A DNA stretch of 41,490 bases, taken from the NCBI GenBank assembly GCA_013115135.1, contig JABANP010000466.1, forward strand, positions 1 through 41,490. Reading direction: 5' to 3'. The notes beneath the pieces were generated by a model, which was given only the letters and a program-made list of their open reading frames with translations, was not told the DNA's origin and ran no database searches. A program made the position numbers and the translations under genes. The DNA is from Perkinsus olseni (taxonomy: Eukaryota; Perkinsozoa; Perkinsida; Perkinsidae). Shown here in pieces: positions 1 through 10,902 of the stretch (position 1 is its first letter; each line of letters opens with the position of its first letter).

Positions 1-1
1 C

Positions 2-205
2 CTCGCCGTCATCTGTCTCCTGGCCCACTCCGTCCAAGCCTCGGGCTCTGCCTTCGTCATCGCCGATAAGCTCCTTCGCGCCAGCGGAGACCACTGCCAA
101 CATATTTGTGATGAGCGTCCCGACTGCATCTTCAGCTATTGTGGAGAAGACAAGAAGTGCCACAACCTCCACGAGGTCGGCTCAAACGCTGAGATCCCCT
201 GTTGA
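2..205 (+). CDS. Small secreted Cys-rich protein, C-terminal part (5' end outside window)
   Basis: The frame is open from base 2 and gives 67 residues before a TGA. It begins with a hydrophobic stretch ending in Ala-Ser (LAVICLLAHSVQA), which looks like the end of a cleavable signal peptide. The remaining ~54 residues contain six Cys at positions 32, 36, 42, 47, 53 and 67, an even number that fits a disulfide-stabilised extracellular mini-protein; the last Cys is the final residue. The Met start and possible upstream exons lie outside the window. I do not recognise the family. The reading frame differs from the Met-initiated open frame at 108-290, which overlaps it and has no such organisation. 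Confidence 0.55.
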   Translation, partial: LAVICLLAHSVQASGSAFVIADKLLRASGDHCQHICDERPDCIFSYCGEDKKCHNLHEVGSNAEIPC

Positions 206-1550
206 AGTGGCCATACTGCCGTATCGGTCGTCTACTAATCTCCTCCAGTTATCTGGTTCTGTTGCTCCCGCTGATTTTGACTTTTTCTAGTATTTCTATG
301 GAAGTATGAAGTAAGACGTGTGAACTTGAGTTTCGTTTGTATGCTATGTTTTCGAGTTATAGGTCGAATGTGTAGTGGAGCAAAATAATGTACGACGCAA
401 ATCGGTTGAACTGGGTGGCTCGGTAATTAACTTGAAACATTCGGCGTTGAGTGTAAAATAGAGTCAACCCATCAGGGCTGTTGACATGAAGAGAGACTCT
501 GCGAAGGGAGCATCCATGGCAGCCTCGCACGTCGGGTTTGAGAGAACGTTATCTACAGGAAGGTATGTTGCCTCGTGATGCAGATGATCGTGATGGATAG
601 GGTTTAGAAAAACATACAGAATCGGTGTACTGCTTTGAAGTGAAGCACCACTAGTCTCATCGAAAACCTGGATTTTCCTTCGAATTCCAGTCTGTGTGTA
701 TCCGAGATGAATCGGTCGAACCTTAATTATTAAATACACTCAGAGCGCTCCTCCACTCGTTCAGCAGTGCTACCGTGAGTTTCGAGGTTAGACACAGAGC
801 GAATCAGAACTATCTACCAGACCCAGACGAGGCCTTCGGGGTTTCTGATGATACTGATTCCATTTCTGGCTCCCGCTTCGTCGTACTCTTGGTGACCTGC
901 GAGTGTCGACAGGATCGACCATTACGCCGTGTAGTTACCTCATTTACGGTTGCAGATCTGAACTAAGCTCCCTCAGAAAGGTACGTCGGTGATGCTAGTC
1001 TAACTAAGCCGCAGTGCGGCTGCCGCACTGTCGGCGTTGGACTTTAAACACACACACGGTCGCAGAACGACTGTCCACAATATTGAGGAGCGTAGTTCTT
1101 CCTCAACAGCCACCACCTCAAGAATGCAACCACGCCAGAGGAGTAATAGGAAAAACACATTTATGAGTATAAATGTTAAGCGGCTTATCCATCACGGCCA
1201 AAGGGTATTCGCAAGGAATGTAGCAGTGAACGACGGCAAGTCTACTGTGCCTTGGAAAAGGATATCCCCATAACAATAAGAGACCCTAAAAGGGTCGCCA
1301 AGAGGATGAGGTCAACTAAGGAGAAGTCACTGGGAGCTCGACTAGGGTCCCAAACTGCCCACCTCCAGAAGTTCCATCTCGTCGCTCACGGTCGGGCTGA
1401 TGCGCTACTGGACACTTCCCGGTGGGTGTAGTGACGGCTGCTGGGCATCTATGGTGGCTTCCACTGGCGGAGTGATCATTCGTGTGCCGCCTGAGTACAC
1501 AAGCAACTGATTTATTGTCGATATCAATGGCCCGCTTCGCTCTAGCTGCC
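206..1550. other. No gene recognised; possible unassigned open frames
   Basis: There is no convincing gene in this 1.3-kb stretch. A minus-strand frame at 464-739 is open for 91 codons but begins at GTG, shows no known motif and could be a single exon. A short plus-strand frame at 775-966 also starts at GTG. The region may include the 3' UTR of the Cys-rich gene and the 3' flank of the chelatase-like gene at 1551. Confidence 0.4.
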
Positions 1551-3055
1551 TCACCCGACGTCTGCGGAGCCGATGATCATTCTGTCGTTGAAGTCGGGCT
1601 CGATGTCGCGGCTGAGCCAGAAGGGCGGGTTGTAGGGAGGGACCATCTGACGAGGGTTGAAGGCATTCGAGAGTCGCTCAATACCACACCTTCGATTCAT
1701 CCCCTTGCAGAGATGGCACCGGCTCCAGGCCGAGGGACACCTTGTAGGCTCCTACTGCTGACTGGACGAGGGCCTTGATGAGAAGAGGGTGCTTTAGGAA
1801 GGAGTCTGTGCACCCGTGAACAGTGTCAGGGAGGCCTGATCAGCGGACGGTTGCACGCAACAGCGACGGGGGGCTCGAATGTTAATGTCGTCGTATACAC
1901 GCTATCACTCACCGGGCTCTCCCCGTGAATGGAGGCCCTTGTTTATTCGCTGTACATATGAGGCCCCGGTGGTGCCATTGGATGCCGACAGTACCATAAC
2001 TTCACCAACTCCCTCCTCTGATAGCAGCTCAGAGACGCGCCGATACACTCGACGTTGGGACTGAAGGCACGACTAACTGTGGCGACGACCAGCGATGACG
2101 ATTGGAGTTCACCTGCGGCGATCGGACAGTCTGAACGTAGAGGCCCTCACAGGACCTCACTCCGGCGGAGCGAAGCACTTGCTCGTTTATTCGACGATGG
2201 AGATGCTGCCAGAAATGCTCACAACCATCACCATGCGACAGCACCAGCACAGCCGTCCGAGATGGATCTGAGGGTGCCAAGTCCGACACAAAAGGAGACA
2301 GCCTTCCTACTACCTCTCATCTCCTGCAGCATCTCTTTGGCTTGTTCCGCTATGATTGTGGGAAGTACATCATGTTGATGGTCCAGAGGCGTGCACATGG
2401 TGACCGGCAGCCTGCCAACGTAACGAGGGATCTTCGGGTCCTGAACACGACTACTCGCTACTCGAAGAGTTTGAGAGATCTTACTTGGTCAGGATGGTAG
2501 CGGATGTTGAGAGCGTTGGGCAAGTCCCTCTCCGAGTGAGAGCTCACTGATGTGAAGATCGGTATCGCAACGACCCTGTCCATGCCTGAAGGACCTTTTA
2601 TGATGCCACGCAAAGCAACTATTGGAGAAGGTATCCCGGAGCCTCGAAGATCATTCCGACAGCGATGAGCTGATCTCAAAAAATCGCACATCGCTCGCTC
2701 GTTTCTCACCAGTAACAGCTCGCGTTTATTCCGCAGGATTACTACGACCCTCGGATGGCCACCGATTAACCAGTCTTCCTTCGAGGCTGCCTCCTCCCGT
2801 CTACCTTCAGCTTCCAACCTGTTCATCGTCGTCTTGATGTCCGGCTCAGCGAACTCCATATGGCACCATCGCAGCGCTGCGAATACACCACCGTAACTGT
2901 CATCGACCATACCACTCCTTTCGTAACTCTTCTCTCTACCCTTCCTCTCCCAGCTCTTTCTCTATCGCCGGCAACATCTCCTCATGTGCCTTGTTCCATG
3001 GCGGCATCGGAGCCCCGTGATCGATGAAGATGAGCCCCACCTTCGGCGCGTCCAT
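1551..3055 (-). CDS. CbiX/sirohydrochlorin-chelatase-like protein, double domain (copy A, 8 exons)
   Basis: I assembled eight exons by hand: 2940-3055, 2805-2896, 2485-2585, 2314-2440, 2113-2267, 1913-2060, 1690-1805 and 1551-1646. All junctions are GT/AG, phases match throughout, and the product is 316 residues. The first half resembles the CbiX fold: IDHG with His13, a CHMEF segment near residue 50, and the P-I-F...SSHSERDLP segment with His86; the two His sit about where CbiX proteins place their metal ligands. A second, related half begins near residue 146 with LSHGDGC (His157), but I see no second matching His there. Members of this superfamily insert Co or Fe into tetrapyrroles. The actual substrate here is unknown and a non-catalytic role is possible. 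The ATG has context TCACCATGG. It lies 226 bp downstream of paralogue B in the same orientation. Confidence 0.72.
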
Positions 3056-3281
3056 GGTGACTAGACAGTTTGCACTGAGCGGTCACCTCCCACCCTCCTC
3101 CATCCCCATACTACAAAACCCAACCCTTATGATATCAGAAACGAGAAAACACAATTGAGAAAATCAGGGCTGTCTTAAACTTATGCCCCCACAGTTTTGT
3201 TATTCGCACCAACCGTCTTCGGCTCCTCCAAGGCGGCCCTGAAAAGATCAACTCCAACCCTTCTGCCGCCGCGAACGAATA

Positions 3282-5242
3282 TTACTTCCGATCCGTAGAT
3301 GGCCTTATGACCGTTCTGTCGTTGTGTCCGGGCGCAGCATCTCTGGTGAGCCAAAACGGAGGGTTGTACGGCGGCACCGACTACGATACGCACACCATCG
3401 ATCTCCCCAACCCCGCCATCTCGTCTACCTTCTTCTCTTCCCCTCGGAGCTCCGGTACCCCCTTCCTTCCAGTGCTAACTTCGCACGCATGCACGGCACA
3501 GTCGACCAAGGCCGACACCATCAGAGGGTTCGACAGGAATAGAGTTGGACATCCGACAACCCCCGAGGGCAAACCTGAATGAAATATCTTCACACCTAGG
3601 CTGCCACGGATCAAATATAGCATCAATTATACCAATATCGCTGGAAGCACCATGGGCGACCACCCCCTCCCACTACCCTCTTCGTTCCTTTTGGCAAGGC
3701 CGTCAGCAGCCCGGGTCACGAACGTCGCTCCGGACGTACCATTGAAGGCGGTCAGGACCAACAGGGTGTCCACTCCCGCCATCGCCTCCCTACAATAATC
3801 CCTCAACCTTCTCTGTGCCTGAGGAACGCACAGTCAAGAACACCAACAGCCAGCAGCAGAACTCGCTGTACTACCGCGGGCGAACGGAGGGTCTGCACAT
3901 AGAGACCTTCACATGACTTTATACCAGTCCTTTCTATAACGAGGTCATTGATGGCCCTATGGAGATGCTGCCAGAAGTGCTCACATCCATCGCCATGAGA
4001 GAGGACGACCGCCGCGGTGCGAGTCGGATCTGAGAAGCATCACTTACTGTCACCAACGCGCCAGGAGTCCGACAATTCCCTCCACAATTGAAGAGTTCAT
4101 CAAAAAATCTAGTTTTCATGCCAGTACGTTAGCCCGATAGAATCACCATTGTTCATGGAAGAAATTATCTCAGGCTTGCACGTACGACAGAGCTAGAAAA
4201 TAACAGGGCAGGCTGCCAGACTCACCCCTCCCATCAGCCATCATGTCCACAGCCTGCTGAGCGACTACCTTGGGGAGGAGACCGTACTGGTGGTCCAAGG
4301 GCGTGCACAGTGTCACCGGAACGTGGCCGGTGTAGCGGACCATCTCTGAGTCCTGAAAGGAGTGGTATGGAGCTGCCAATAGTTACAAGACTACCTGGTC
4401 TGGATGGAATCTGATATTCAAAATGTTGGGAAGATCCCTTTCCGAATGGGAGCTGACTGATATGAATACTGGTATGGCGATAACTCTGGATACTCCTGAG
4501 CACTGGACGATAGGCGGACAGGGGAGAAAGCAGGAGGCCTCGCGGACCTCATCGATCGCCCTAACGCCAATACAATGTGCTTCAAATAATTGCTCAAGTG
4601 TGGAAAAAGTAGTAGAGAAGAAAACGAAATAAGGTATGATAACTTATATAAAACACAATTCTCCGCGAGTACAACAATACAGAAGTACAAAAGTCAGAAT
4701 TTTTCGCGGAGTACGATGTTTCTAGTAATGGGGCATGCACAAAGAGGTAGCAGTGTACTGAGTACACTAACGATTATGAGCACCGCATCAATCACCGTCT
4801 GAGCGCAGAGAGAATCGAAAAACCATCTTCACCGATGCTGAGTGACAGCTGTTCTACGAGACACACCATTCGAAAGCTTTCTGATCTATTGAGTCGGGTC
4901 TCGGTCTGATATTCGACCTTCAGACAGAGGATTAGCTGTGGACAATCTTCTCTGACCGGACTGTATTGAACACTACCTTCGGCTTCTAGCTTGTTCATGG
5001 TTTCGGCGACGGATGGTTGGACGAACTCCATGTGGCACCAGCGCACGGCATAAAACATTGTGGCGAGCCTGATGGGAGGAGGACACGATTCGGTGGAGGT
5101 GTGGTATTGGGTTGTGCTACCCTCGACGTTCGAGCTCTTCCTCCACTTTCGGCAGCAGATCCTCATGGCTCTTGTTCCACACAGGTGACGGCGATCCGTG
5201 ATCGATCAGGATGAGGCCGATGCGATGGGGAGAAGAAGCCAT
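3282..5242 (-). CDS. CbiX/sirohydrochlorin-chelatase-like protein, double domain (copy B, 8 exons)
   Basis: This is the tandem paralogue of the gene at 1551-3055. Exons are 5121-5242, 4977-5068, 4395-4495, 4226-4352, 3875-4029, 3677-3818, 3429-3574 and 3282-3380, giving 327 residues. Exons 2 to 5 have exactly the lengths of copy A (92, 101, 127, 155 nt), and all seven introns interrupt at the same places and phases, which independently supports both models. Shared signatures are IDHG (His15), the RWCHMEF segment, SSHSERDLP, LSHGDGCEHFWQHLH, SCEGLYVQT, NGT.GA and a C-terminal VPPYNPPFWL. Intron 2 (481 nt) and intron 4 (196 nt) are longer than in copy A (219 and 46 nt). Its role is presumably tetrapyrrole metal handling, as inferred for copy A. 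Confidence 0.72.
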
Positions 5243-5395
5243 GAGTTGACGGAAAATATAAAAACCTATAGTCAACCTATTCCGTATCTTCCATTATTCA
5301 ACTTCAAGATACCACTCAAGATCCATTGTCTCTATTACACAGTGTACCATGTCGTTAGCAGCTGCAGCTTCCCGTTCGTTATCCAATTTATAGCC

Positions 5396-5825
5396 TCAAT
5401 CAGACACTTGCTTCTTCTTCGTCAAATTAACACTCTCCCTCTTCAACACGTGCAGCAGCGTCTGACTCGACTCGAGGATCTTCATATACGCCGCCTCGGT
5501 CTCCTGGATCGTCTTGTCGTACTCATTCCGAGCCTGGGTCTTGCGAACGAGCGACTCTGAGAATAATAGTCATCGTAAAGCGCAGCGTGGACGTACCGTT
5601 TATCCTCTGCAGACGATCAGTAAGCACCGCCAGCTCCTTCTGTATCTTCCCCTTGTCTTCTTCCTCCTAACAAGAACCCGCAGAGGTTCGAGCCCCTCGC
5701 ACCGCCACCATTCCGACTACCTTCAGTATCTGTCGATTAAGCTCCTCGCGCTTCTCTCTCAAATCCTCAATACACTTGACCAACTCGCTGTTGTAATTCT
5801 GAAGAGTCGATCCCTGACTGGACAT
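5396..5825 (-). CDS. SSNA1: SSNA1/DIP13 (NA14) family microtubule/basal-body coiled-coil protein
   Basis: Three exons (5721-5825, 5597-5666, 5396-5556) encode 111 residues, close to the usual ~105-120. The product follows the family along its whole length: an N-terminal QG..LQNYN.ELVKCIE segment, REEL.RQI followed by EEED, then RNEYDKTI and [17 protein letters not shown], and a basic C-terminus. Known family members form a single coiled coil that self-assembles into fibrils and localises at basal bodies, centrioles and flagellar axonemes. Its presence indicates a flagellated stage. Introns are 54 and 40 nt. It is 115 nt from the end of the upstream minus-strand gene and 153 nt from the start of chelatase-like copy B, so this strand is very compact. 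Confidence 0.92.
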
Positions 5826-5939
5826 GCCCGACGTTTATAATAATATTGAACTGGCACGGTCGAGATAGGACCAACACCAACATAACAAGAACGAGGCTGA
5901 AGGAACAACATCAGCACCACAACATGAGTAAACTGAAGG

Positions 5940-7580
5940 TCATCTCTTCGTCTCCATCACCAAGAAATCTTCAACTCCCGGAGTCTCTCGGATCTTGTCC
6001 AGCAGACCCTCCGGCAAGCAGGCTCTGATACGGTCCGGAAGGGCAGGAGAGAGACCACAAAGTCGACCAAGCAAGGATAGAATGCTGGATAAAACGGGAG
6101 TATCCTGACCATGGACGACGCAGGCTCGGAGGCAGAGGTTAGCCAGCAGACAGATCGAGGCGGCGTCGAGGGAGGCCTCTTCCGAGTGGAGCACAGACGC
6201 CCAATCGAAAGCGGAAGCATTGGTGGTGATGATGCTGACGATGGAGGGATTATGGATGTGACGTTGGAAAGCAGTCAAGACTGTTGGATGGAGGGGAGTC
6301 ATATCTCTGCCAAGACATAGCAACCCACAATACTGTACGCATGCACACTCCAACCTGACCTCCATCGTATCTTGCACTATTCGACCCCAAGATACCAAAT
6401 CCCTGCATTCGCTCCACGCCAGCAAGGCTGACGCTCTCACTTCGTCGCACGTATCTTTGTTTCCTATGATAGACTCGAGTCGACCTCGGAAGCTCCCACC
6501 CAGTCCACTGCGCCACACCGTCAGGCAACTAAACTTGCAGGCCAACCGCCCACCGTCGAAACACCGGTCGATGACTTCCTTCAGCCTCAACTTCATCCCA
6601 CCATCAGCATCTCGCCAGTCCAATCGCCACGAAAGATACGACAAACACTCCAAATCGAGCTTCGCTCCGCCTTTTTCCCACCGTTCCAATTCATGCAGGA
6701 GCGTATCGCTGCACCGCTTCTCATGAAGACAGAGGGCCAGCAGCAGACAAGATAACCACCCTGCTTGGCCGAGGCTGACGAGGGCCATGTGGTACGCCCG
6801 GGCCGATCGGGCAGGGTTGAACGGAAGGCCAGCGAGGAAAGATACCATCCAAAGACAGACCAATGCGCGCACTCTCCACGACGCTAGCTCGGGGGAGGAG
6901 GGGGCGGCCTCCACTTCGGATATTGAGTCGAAGAGAGCGAAGAAAGATGCATCATCGAGCCAGTGAGGGTCAACAGCTTCGCCCTTTTCCCATATTTTTA
7001 TCAGAAAGTACGATAGACCATGCAAGTGCTCGATCTGCTGAGCCACGCTGTTTCGCACAGAGTAAGACAACCATTCTCGCAATATCTGATAATCGAATAA
7101 TTTCGTGGCGCGTGACGGTTCTCACAGACCTTATCGAGTGGTCGCTGAACCCTTTTGACCTCCAGCAGTGGATCGCTCGTTCGCAATTCGTCCGAGTAGG
7201 AGACTTCCCGACCAAGGTCTGACGAGGGCGGGGCTTCTACTATCAAAATAGCTCTGGAGCATTCACTCGTATGTGCCACGGATCGACCCAAGATTCCATT
7301 GTCACCTGTAACAACCATCCAAAGATACGCTCGACCTCTGCTGTCAATGACGTCCTTGGAAAGATTCTCCACGGTGATAGGCGTCTCTCGGCAGCAGTAC
7401 CGCTCCACCTGTGCATCTAACCGAAGCAATCATCAAACGCACCACCACCACGCGGAACCCACCATGAGTATTCCGACCAGCGAGGTCGACGCAGCCGAAA
7501 AGATTCATCCTCTCCTTGGCCAGCTCGAGCTCAAGTTCGTTCTCCTGCAGCCTCAGCGTGATCGCATCAAGCTTCTCCAT
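5940..7580 (-). CDS. Unrecognised ~511-residue helical protein (weak tubulin-cofactor-D-like resemblance)
   Basis: Three exons (7478-7580, 7130-7416, 5940-7085) join in frame through a 61-nt and a 44-nt intron and give 511 residues from the ATG at 7580. The N-terminus is a charged amphipathic stretch with coiled-coil potential (EKLDAITLRLQENELELELA). The large last exon is rich in Leu/Ala helices in a HEAT/Armadillo-like rhythm. A W.VRALVCLWMVSFLAGLPFN segment recalls the LWLS...IPFD segment of tubulin-specific chaperone D, but that family is usually over 1,000 residues, so I give this only as a lead. The start could be further upstream. It shares a ~180-bp intergenic region with the divergent zinc-finger gene. 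Confidence 0.6.
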
Positions 7581-7758
7581 CGATTTCAACTGCGACTACC
7601 GCTGCGGCACTCTACGTCTGCGCGGTGAAAAAAGCGGACGCCGTTCTAATCGATTATGCGAATGTGCGTGCTAGTTTCCAATCGCGTTTCTGGCTTTGTG
7701 GACTGTCTCTGATGCGTCAATTAAACATTCAACCAGTAACTTCGAATACCCCTTTATC
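7581..7758. promoter_or_regulatory. Short divergent intergenic region, probable bidirectional promoter
   Basis: Only 178 bp separate the inferred ATG of the minus-strand gene (7580) from the ATG of the plus-strand zinc-finger gene (7759), so both promoters and 5' UTRs must lie here unless upstream exons exist. I see no clear TATA element. This call follows from the gene models and not from a recognised motif. Confidence 0.35.
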
Positions 7759-8660
7759 ATGGCTCCTCGTCAACCTCTCCGAGTTAGCGATGCTTTCGGC
7801 CTGTCCGACTCTGAGGATGAAAGCACCATCCCCAAGGACGCTAAGCTGTCGAACAACCGAGGTGACGGTGGTCCCCTCCCCCGTCCCCGCTGGACCGCCT
7901 CTTGTGTAGGTTCGAGCACCGGTGTGACTATGAATGTCAACGGCACAGTACGGTCGATGAAGTACGCCAACCATTCCCTTTTCCAGGGCTATACTAGTGT
8001 AAGGGGGAGCTCTTGGTGATCATCATCTTGACGACGCGCCTTTTTAGGTTTACGGTGGTTTCATGCATCATGAGAAGGTGCTTGAGCAACAGCCTCAGGC
8101 CGAATCGACTGAAGGTGTGGATGGTCGTATCTTATGTTGAAGCGTGGTCATCGCAAATTCTACCGCCGACCAACGACTTAGGTATGAGCAGCATTCTCGG
8201 CTCACGAGAGTCTGAGGAAGAGTCCTCGAGTGATCGAGGCGACGGATCTGAACCGAAAACTGCAACCAAAAGGAAGCATTCATCATCGCTTTCTAGACAG
8301 CAGCTTGACGAAGGTGCGCCGTGAGAGCTTTTAGTGTTTGCCGTGCGTTGTTTCGGATGCTTGATGTTGTCGGGGTGTGTGTAATGATGACTATATCGGT
8401 TGTTTGCTTTGGACATTACAGTCACTCCGAGCAAGAAGTCGATGAGAAGATCGGCACCATCACGGCCACCGCTGGCATCACCATCAGAGCAGCAAGACAG
8501 TCGTCCAGCAGCAGAGCAGCCGCCCTTCATCTGCCACCTTTGTGCTCGGAAGTTCAAGTCATCAGCTCATTTACTGAAGCACGAGCAGTTGTCGACGATG
8601 CATCGAGACAACCTCCTCAAACAGAAGGAGAAAGCTGAGATCACTGCCTCCTCGGCATGA
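7759..8660 (+). CDS. Small C2H2 zinc-finger protein (five exons)
   Basis: Exons 7759-7861, 7910-7998, 8048-8114, 8182-8313 and 8422-8660 join with GT/AG introns of 48, 49, 67 and 108 nt and consistent phases into 209 residues. The N-terminal half is low complexity and acidic/Ser-rich (SDSEDES; ESEEESSSDRGDG). Basic stretches (TKRKH, SKKSMRRS) look like nuclear localisation signals. Near the C-terminus is one C2H2-like finger, CHLCARKFKSSAHLLKHEQLS followed by TMH, with Cys-x2-Cys and two His. Fingers of this style occur in RBM5/RBM10-type splicing proteins, but no RRM, OCRE or G-patch is visible. A nuclear nucleic-acid or splicing role is inference. Confidence 0.72.
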
Positions 8661-9356
8661 TGGCTTTGGTTTTACTCTGTATAATTCTTGTTATATTTTG
8701 CACATTTTACGAGAACCACTTGTAATGTTGCGTCCAAGTGTGGGGCGTGGTGACACTAGAGAGCAGACCAGAGGGGATGCTGGACTGAGCAAGCTGTTGT
8801 AAGTGCAAGGGATGGTATAGGATGGACGAGGTGCGTGAATCCATAAAATATTGAGAACGTACCACACGCTCACCTCGAAGCTGCAGATTGGGTGTCCATC
8901 GTGCCGTTGCTGCCCTCTGCTCTTACGGCGTGCTCCACATGAATGGCGACACTCGTACCATGGTGGGGGATAGTTTTTGTCCGATACTGATGACGACAGT
9001 GCTGTGGCTGATCGTCAACTGTCGCAAATTCGAGCATGCACGCTAGTATTGGTTCCATTTTATAATTTCTCCCAGCTTTGCGGGGGCATCGCTGAGGCTT
9101 TAATGAAGGTAGCTAACCAACGATCCATCTCAGGACTTAGCTCGGATGTTCGCTCGGACTGCAGAAATGGTGTGACGGAAGAGCAATAGGTGTCGATGAG
9201 GATGAGTCGTCGCAGCTAGACGGATTCGGTTGTGTCGTTGTTGGTTAACAATGGGGAAAGCTCAGACACTAGGGGCGCACGCTTTCGACGGTGACGCCGA
9301 GTAGGAAATTCCGCTGCTCATCGTTGTGGCTGCAGGAAGTGTTACTTTCCCCGGTA
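8661..9356. other. No gene recognised; 3' flank of zinc-finger gene and 5' flank of carbonic anhydrase pseudogene
   Basis: Nothing coding is supported. The short open frames on both strands (for example 8870-9058 minus, 8977-9189 plus) are small and motif-free. The carbonic anhydrase similarity begins only at about 9371, and no signal-peptide exon like that of the intact copies is found upstream. Confidence 0.4.
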
Positions 9357-10463
9357 TGACTATCATTCCTCAATGGTCCTATGATGATCAGTCTGCCTGG
9401 CCTGGTGTGGGTAAGAAGGGTAAATCTCAATCACCGATATCCATTGAGACCGCTGCTGTCGACCAGTCGGTTATCTTGGAAGATCTTCAAATCAATTATG
9501 GTGCTATTGATGATGCTGGTCTGAGTATCTCAAATTGCGGAGCGAGCGAAGCGATCGGAGCATATACTGTCACTTCTGCGCTTTTTTTGTGCGTTCGTCC
9601 GTTCGTTCGTTCAAATTATTTCTCCACGACTATGCTGAATAAACTCATGGGACGCATACCAATCGAAAGGTCTCGATTCATATATTCTATAAAAAATACG
9701 AAATCGCGCCCATCCCCGTTCTACCAACCAAAACCAGCGTGGACCGTTGTAGATGCACCCGAAAAAATACAGAGAAAAGCCCTGGCTGGGGTTTGAACCC
9801 GAGACTTCGTGCCGAGCTCCGCTTTTTTCGTTACGAAGGCCTAGTTATGGTATTAATGTGTTAGTCGATGGTGAGCAGAAGGAATACAATATTGGTAACG
9901 TCCGTATGTATGAAGAAGACACCTTCGTTTTGGATCATTTCCACGCTCATTGGGGTTTGACCGACGAGTCGGGCAGCGAGCATCTACTCGAAGGTATGGC
10001 CTATCCGATGGAAGCTCACTTTGTTCATTACAATGAGAAATACGGAAGTGTCGGGGATGCTAAGGGGAAGGCTGGTGGCCTGGCTGTCTTGGGCGTCTTC
10101 TTTGCGATTGGTGACGCCAACCCTGAGCTTGAGAAGATGCTCGAAGCCGTGAAGACCGGTAGCGACACTGTTGATTCCATAGACTTGTACGGTTTAATCC
10201 CCGAGGATGCGGGTACAAAGTTCTTTGGTTATGATGGTTCCCTCACCACACCTACCTGTGATGAGAATCTTCTTTGGCATGTGGCGAAGACGACAATGAC
10301 AATGAGTGAGGATCAGATGAAGATGCTCAGGTCTGCTGTTGGCCCCGATGGAGATGTCATCGCCCCCAACTATAGAGATGTTCAACCATTGAATGGTCGC
10401 AAGATTTTTATAACCGATGGCTTGAAGGAGGAGTTGAGCATTAGCCGCAATCGTTTGCCGTAA
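9357..10463 (+). pseudogene. Alpha-carbonic anhydrase pseudogene, split by an insertion and truncated at both ends
   Basis: This is the same family as the intact copies at 28083, 34212 and 38381. Similarity starts at WSYDDQSAWPG (about 9371) without the signal peptide, and the first disulfide Cys is lost (PGVGKKGKSQ replaces PGMCAEGKSQ). After the codons for SISN a ~310-bp foreign sequence (9537-9846) shifts the frame; similarity resumes at the YGINVLVD segment. The zinc-binding HFHAHW and EAHFVHYN segments and SLTTPTC are still present. The end is lost: after GLKEEL the sequence changes to unrelated codons and stops at 10463, so the whole Cys-rich tail is missing. It cannot encode a normal enzyme as it stands. 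Confidence 0.85.
9537..9846. mobile_element. ~310-bp insertion inside the carbonic anhydrase pseudogene, with Pol III B-box-like motif
   Basis: Comparison with the three intact copies gives clean junctions: CAAATT is followed by the insert and then TTATGG, where intact genes read CAAATTATGG. A 2-bp TT duplication is therefore possible. The insert starts GCGGAGC and carries GCTCCGC about 20 bp from its end, a 7-bp inverted repeat. It contains GGGGTTTGAACCC at 9788-9800, like a tRNA B box, and is flanked by T-runs. It could be a SINE or other short non-autonomous element. It is not a functional GT/AG intron, because its removal at available splice sites does not restore the frame. Confidence 0.6.
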
Positions 10464-10902
10464 ACCAAATACTAATGTCATTTCTAATCGTATCGACTCG
10501 ATAACGTGTTGTTGAGTTCGTAGAGTGCGCCACAGCATTAAATAATACGCGAAGAGAATGACTCTGGGTACAAGGCATGGTGATTGTGATGACATCGAAG
10601 AGTTTATTCAGCATTGTACGTGTTAGAAGCACGACAAGTTGTCGTCGACAACACGGTGTTGTCGTGTCGGCTGTCGCTCGCCACGCAGGGATACTGTGTT
10701 GAGCAAACTTACCTCCTGTATGTATGTCTCCATTCGGTGGGTTGACGATCTCCTTGACAATGGTCGTGATTCTTCCTGGGTATTCAGGTGCTTCATTCCA
10801 ATGATTCGCCTTGAGGGAGCAGCCAATACCGGCGGACATGCCATGTCCGCCAAGAATTTTGGGTGCATACTTTCACGGGGAAGAATGTATTCTTTTTCCG
10901 CG
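10464..10902. other. Repeat-rich spacer with a 21-bp palindrome at 10831-10851
   Basis: There is no gene here. Positions 10831-10851 form a perfect 10+1+10 palindrome (GGCGGACATG C CATGTCCGCC). Just to the right, smaller AAGAA...TTCTT inverted repeats occur between about 10880 and 10960. These adjoin the point where transposase similarity ends (about 10970), and may be remnants of an element terminus. Confidence 0.5.

Noticed and set aside
2897..2939. A 22-nt first intron in chelatase-like copy A (acceptor at 2918)
   Set aside because: The acceptor at 2897 gives a 43-nt intron and an exon of 92 nt, identical in length to copy B and with better residue alignment.
6250..6726. Short frames on both strands overlapping the gene at 5940-7580
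   Set aside because: They are shadows of the long minus-strand exon without motifs or consistent exon partners.
9537..9846. Reading the insertion in the carbonic anhydrase pseudogene as an intron
   Set aside because: There is no GT donor at the left junction, and removal at GC/AG leaves two extra bases and a shifted frame; intact paralogues have no intron there.
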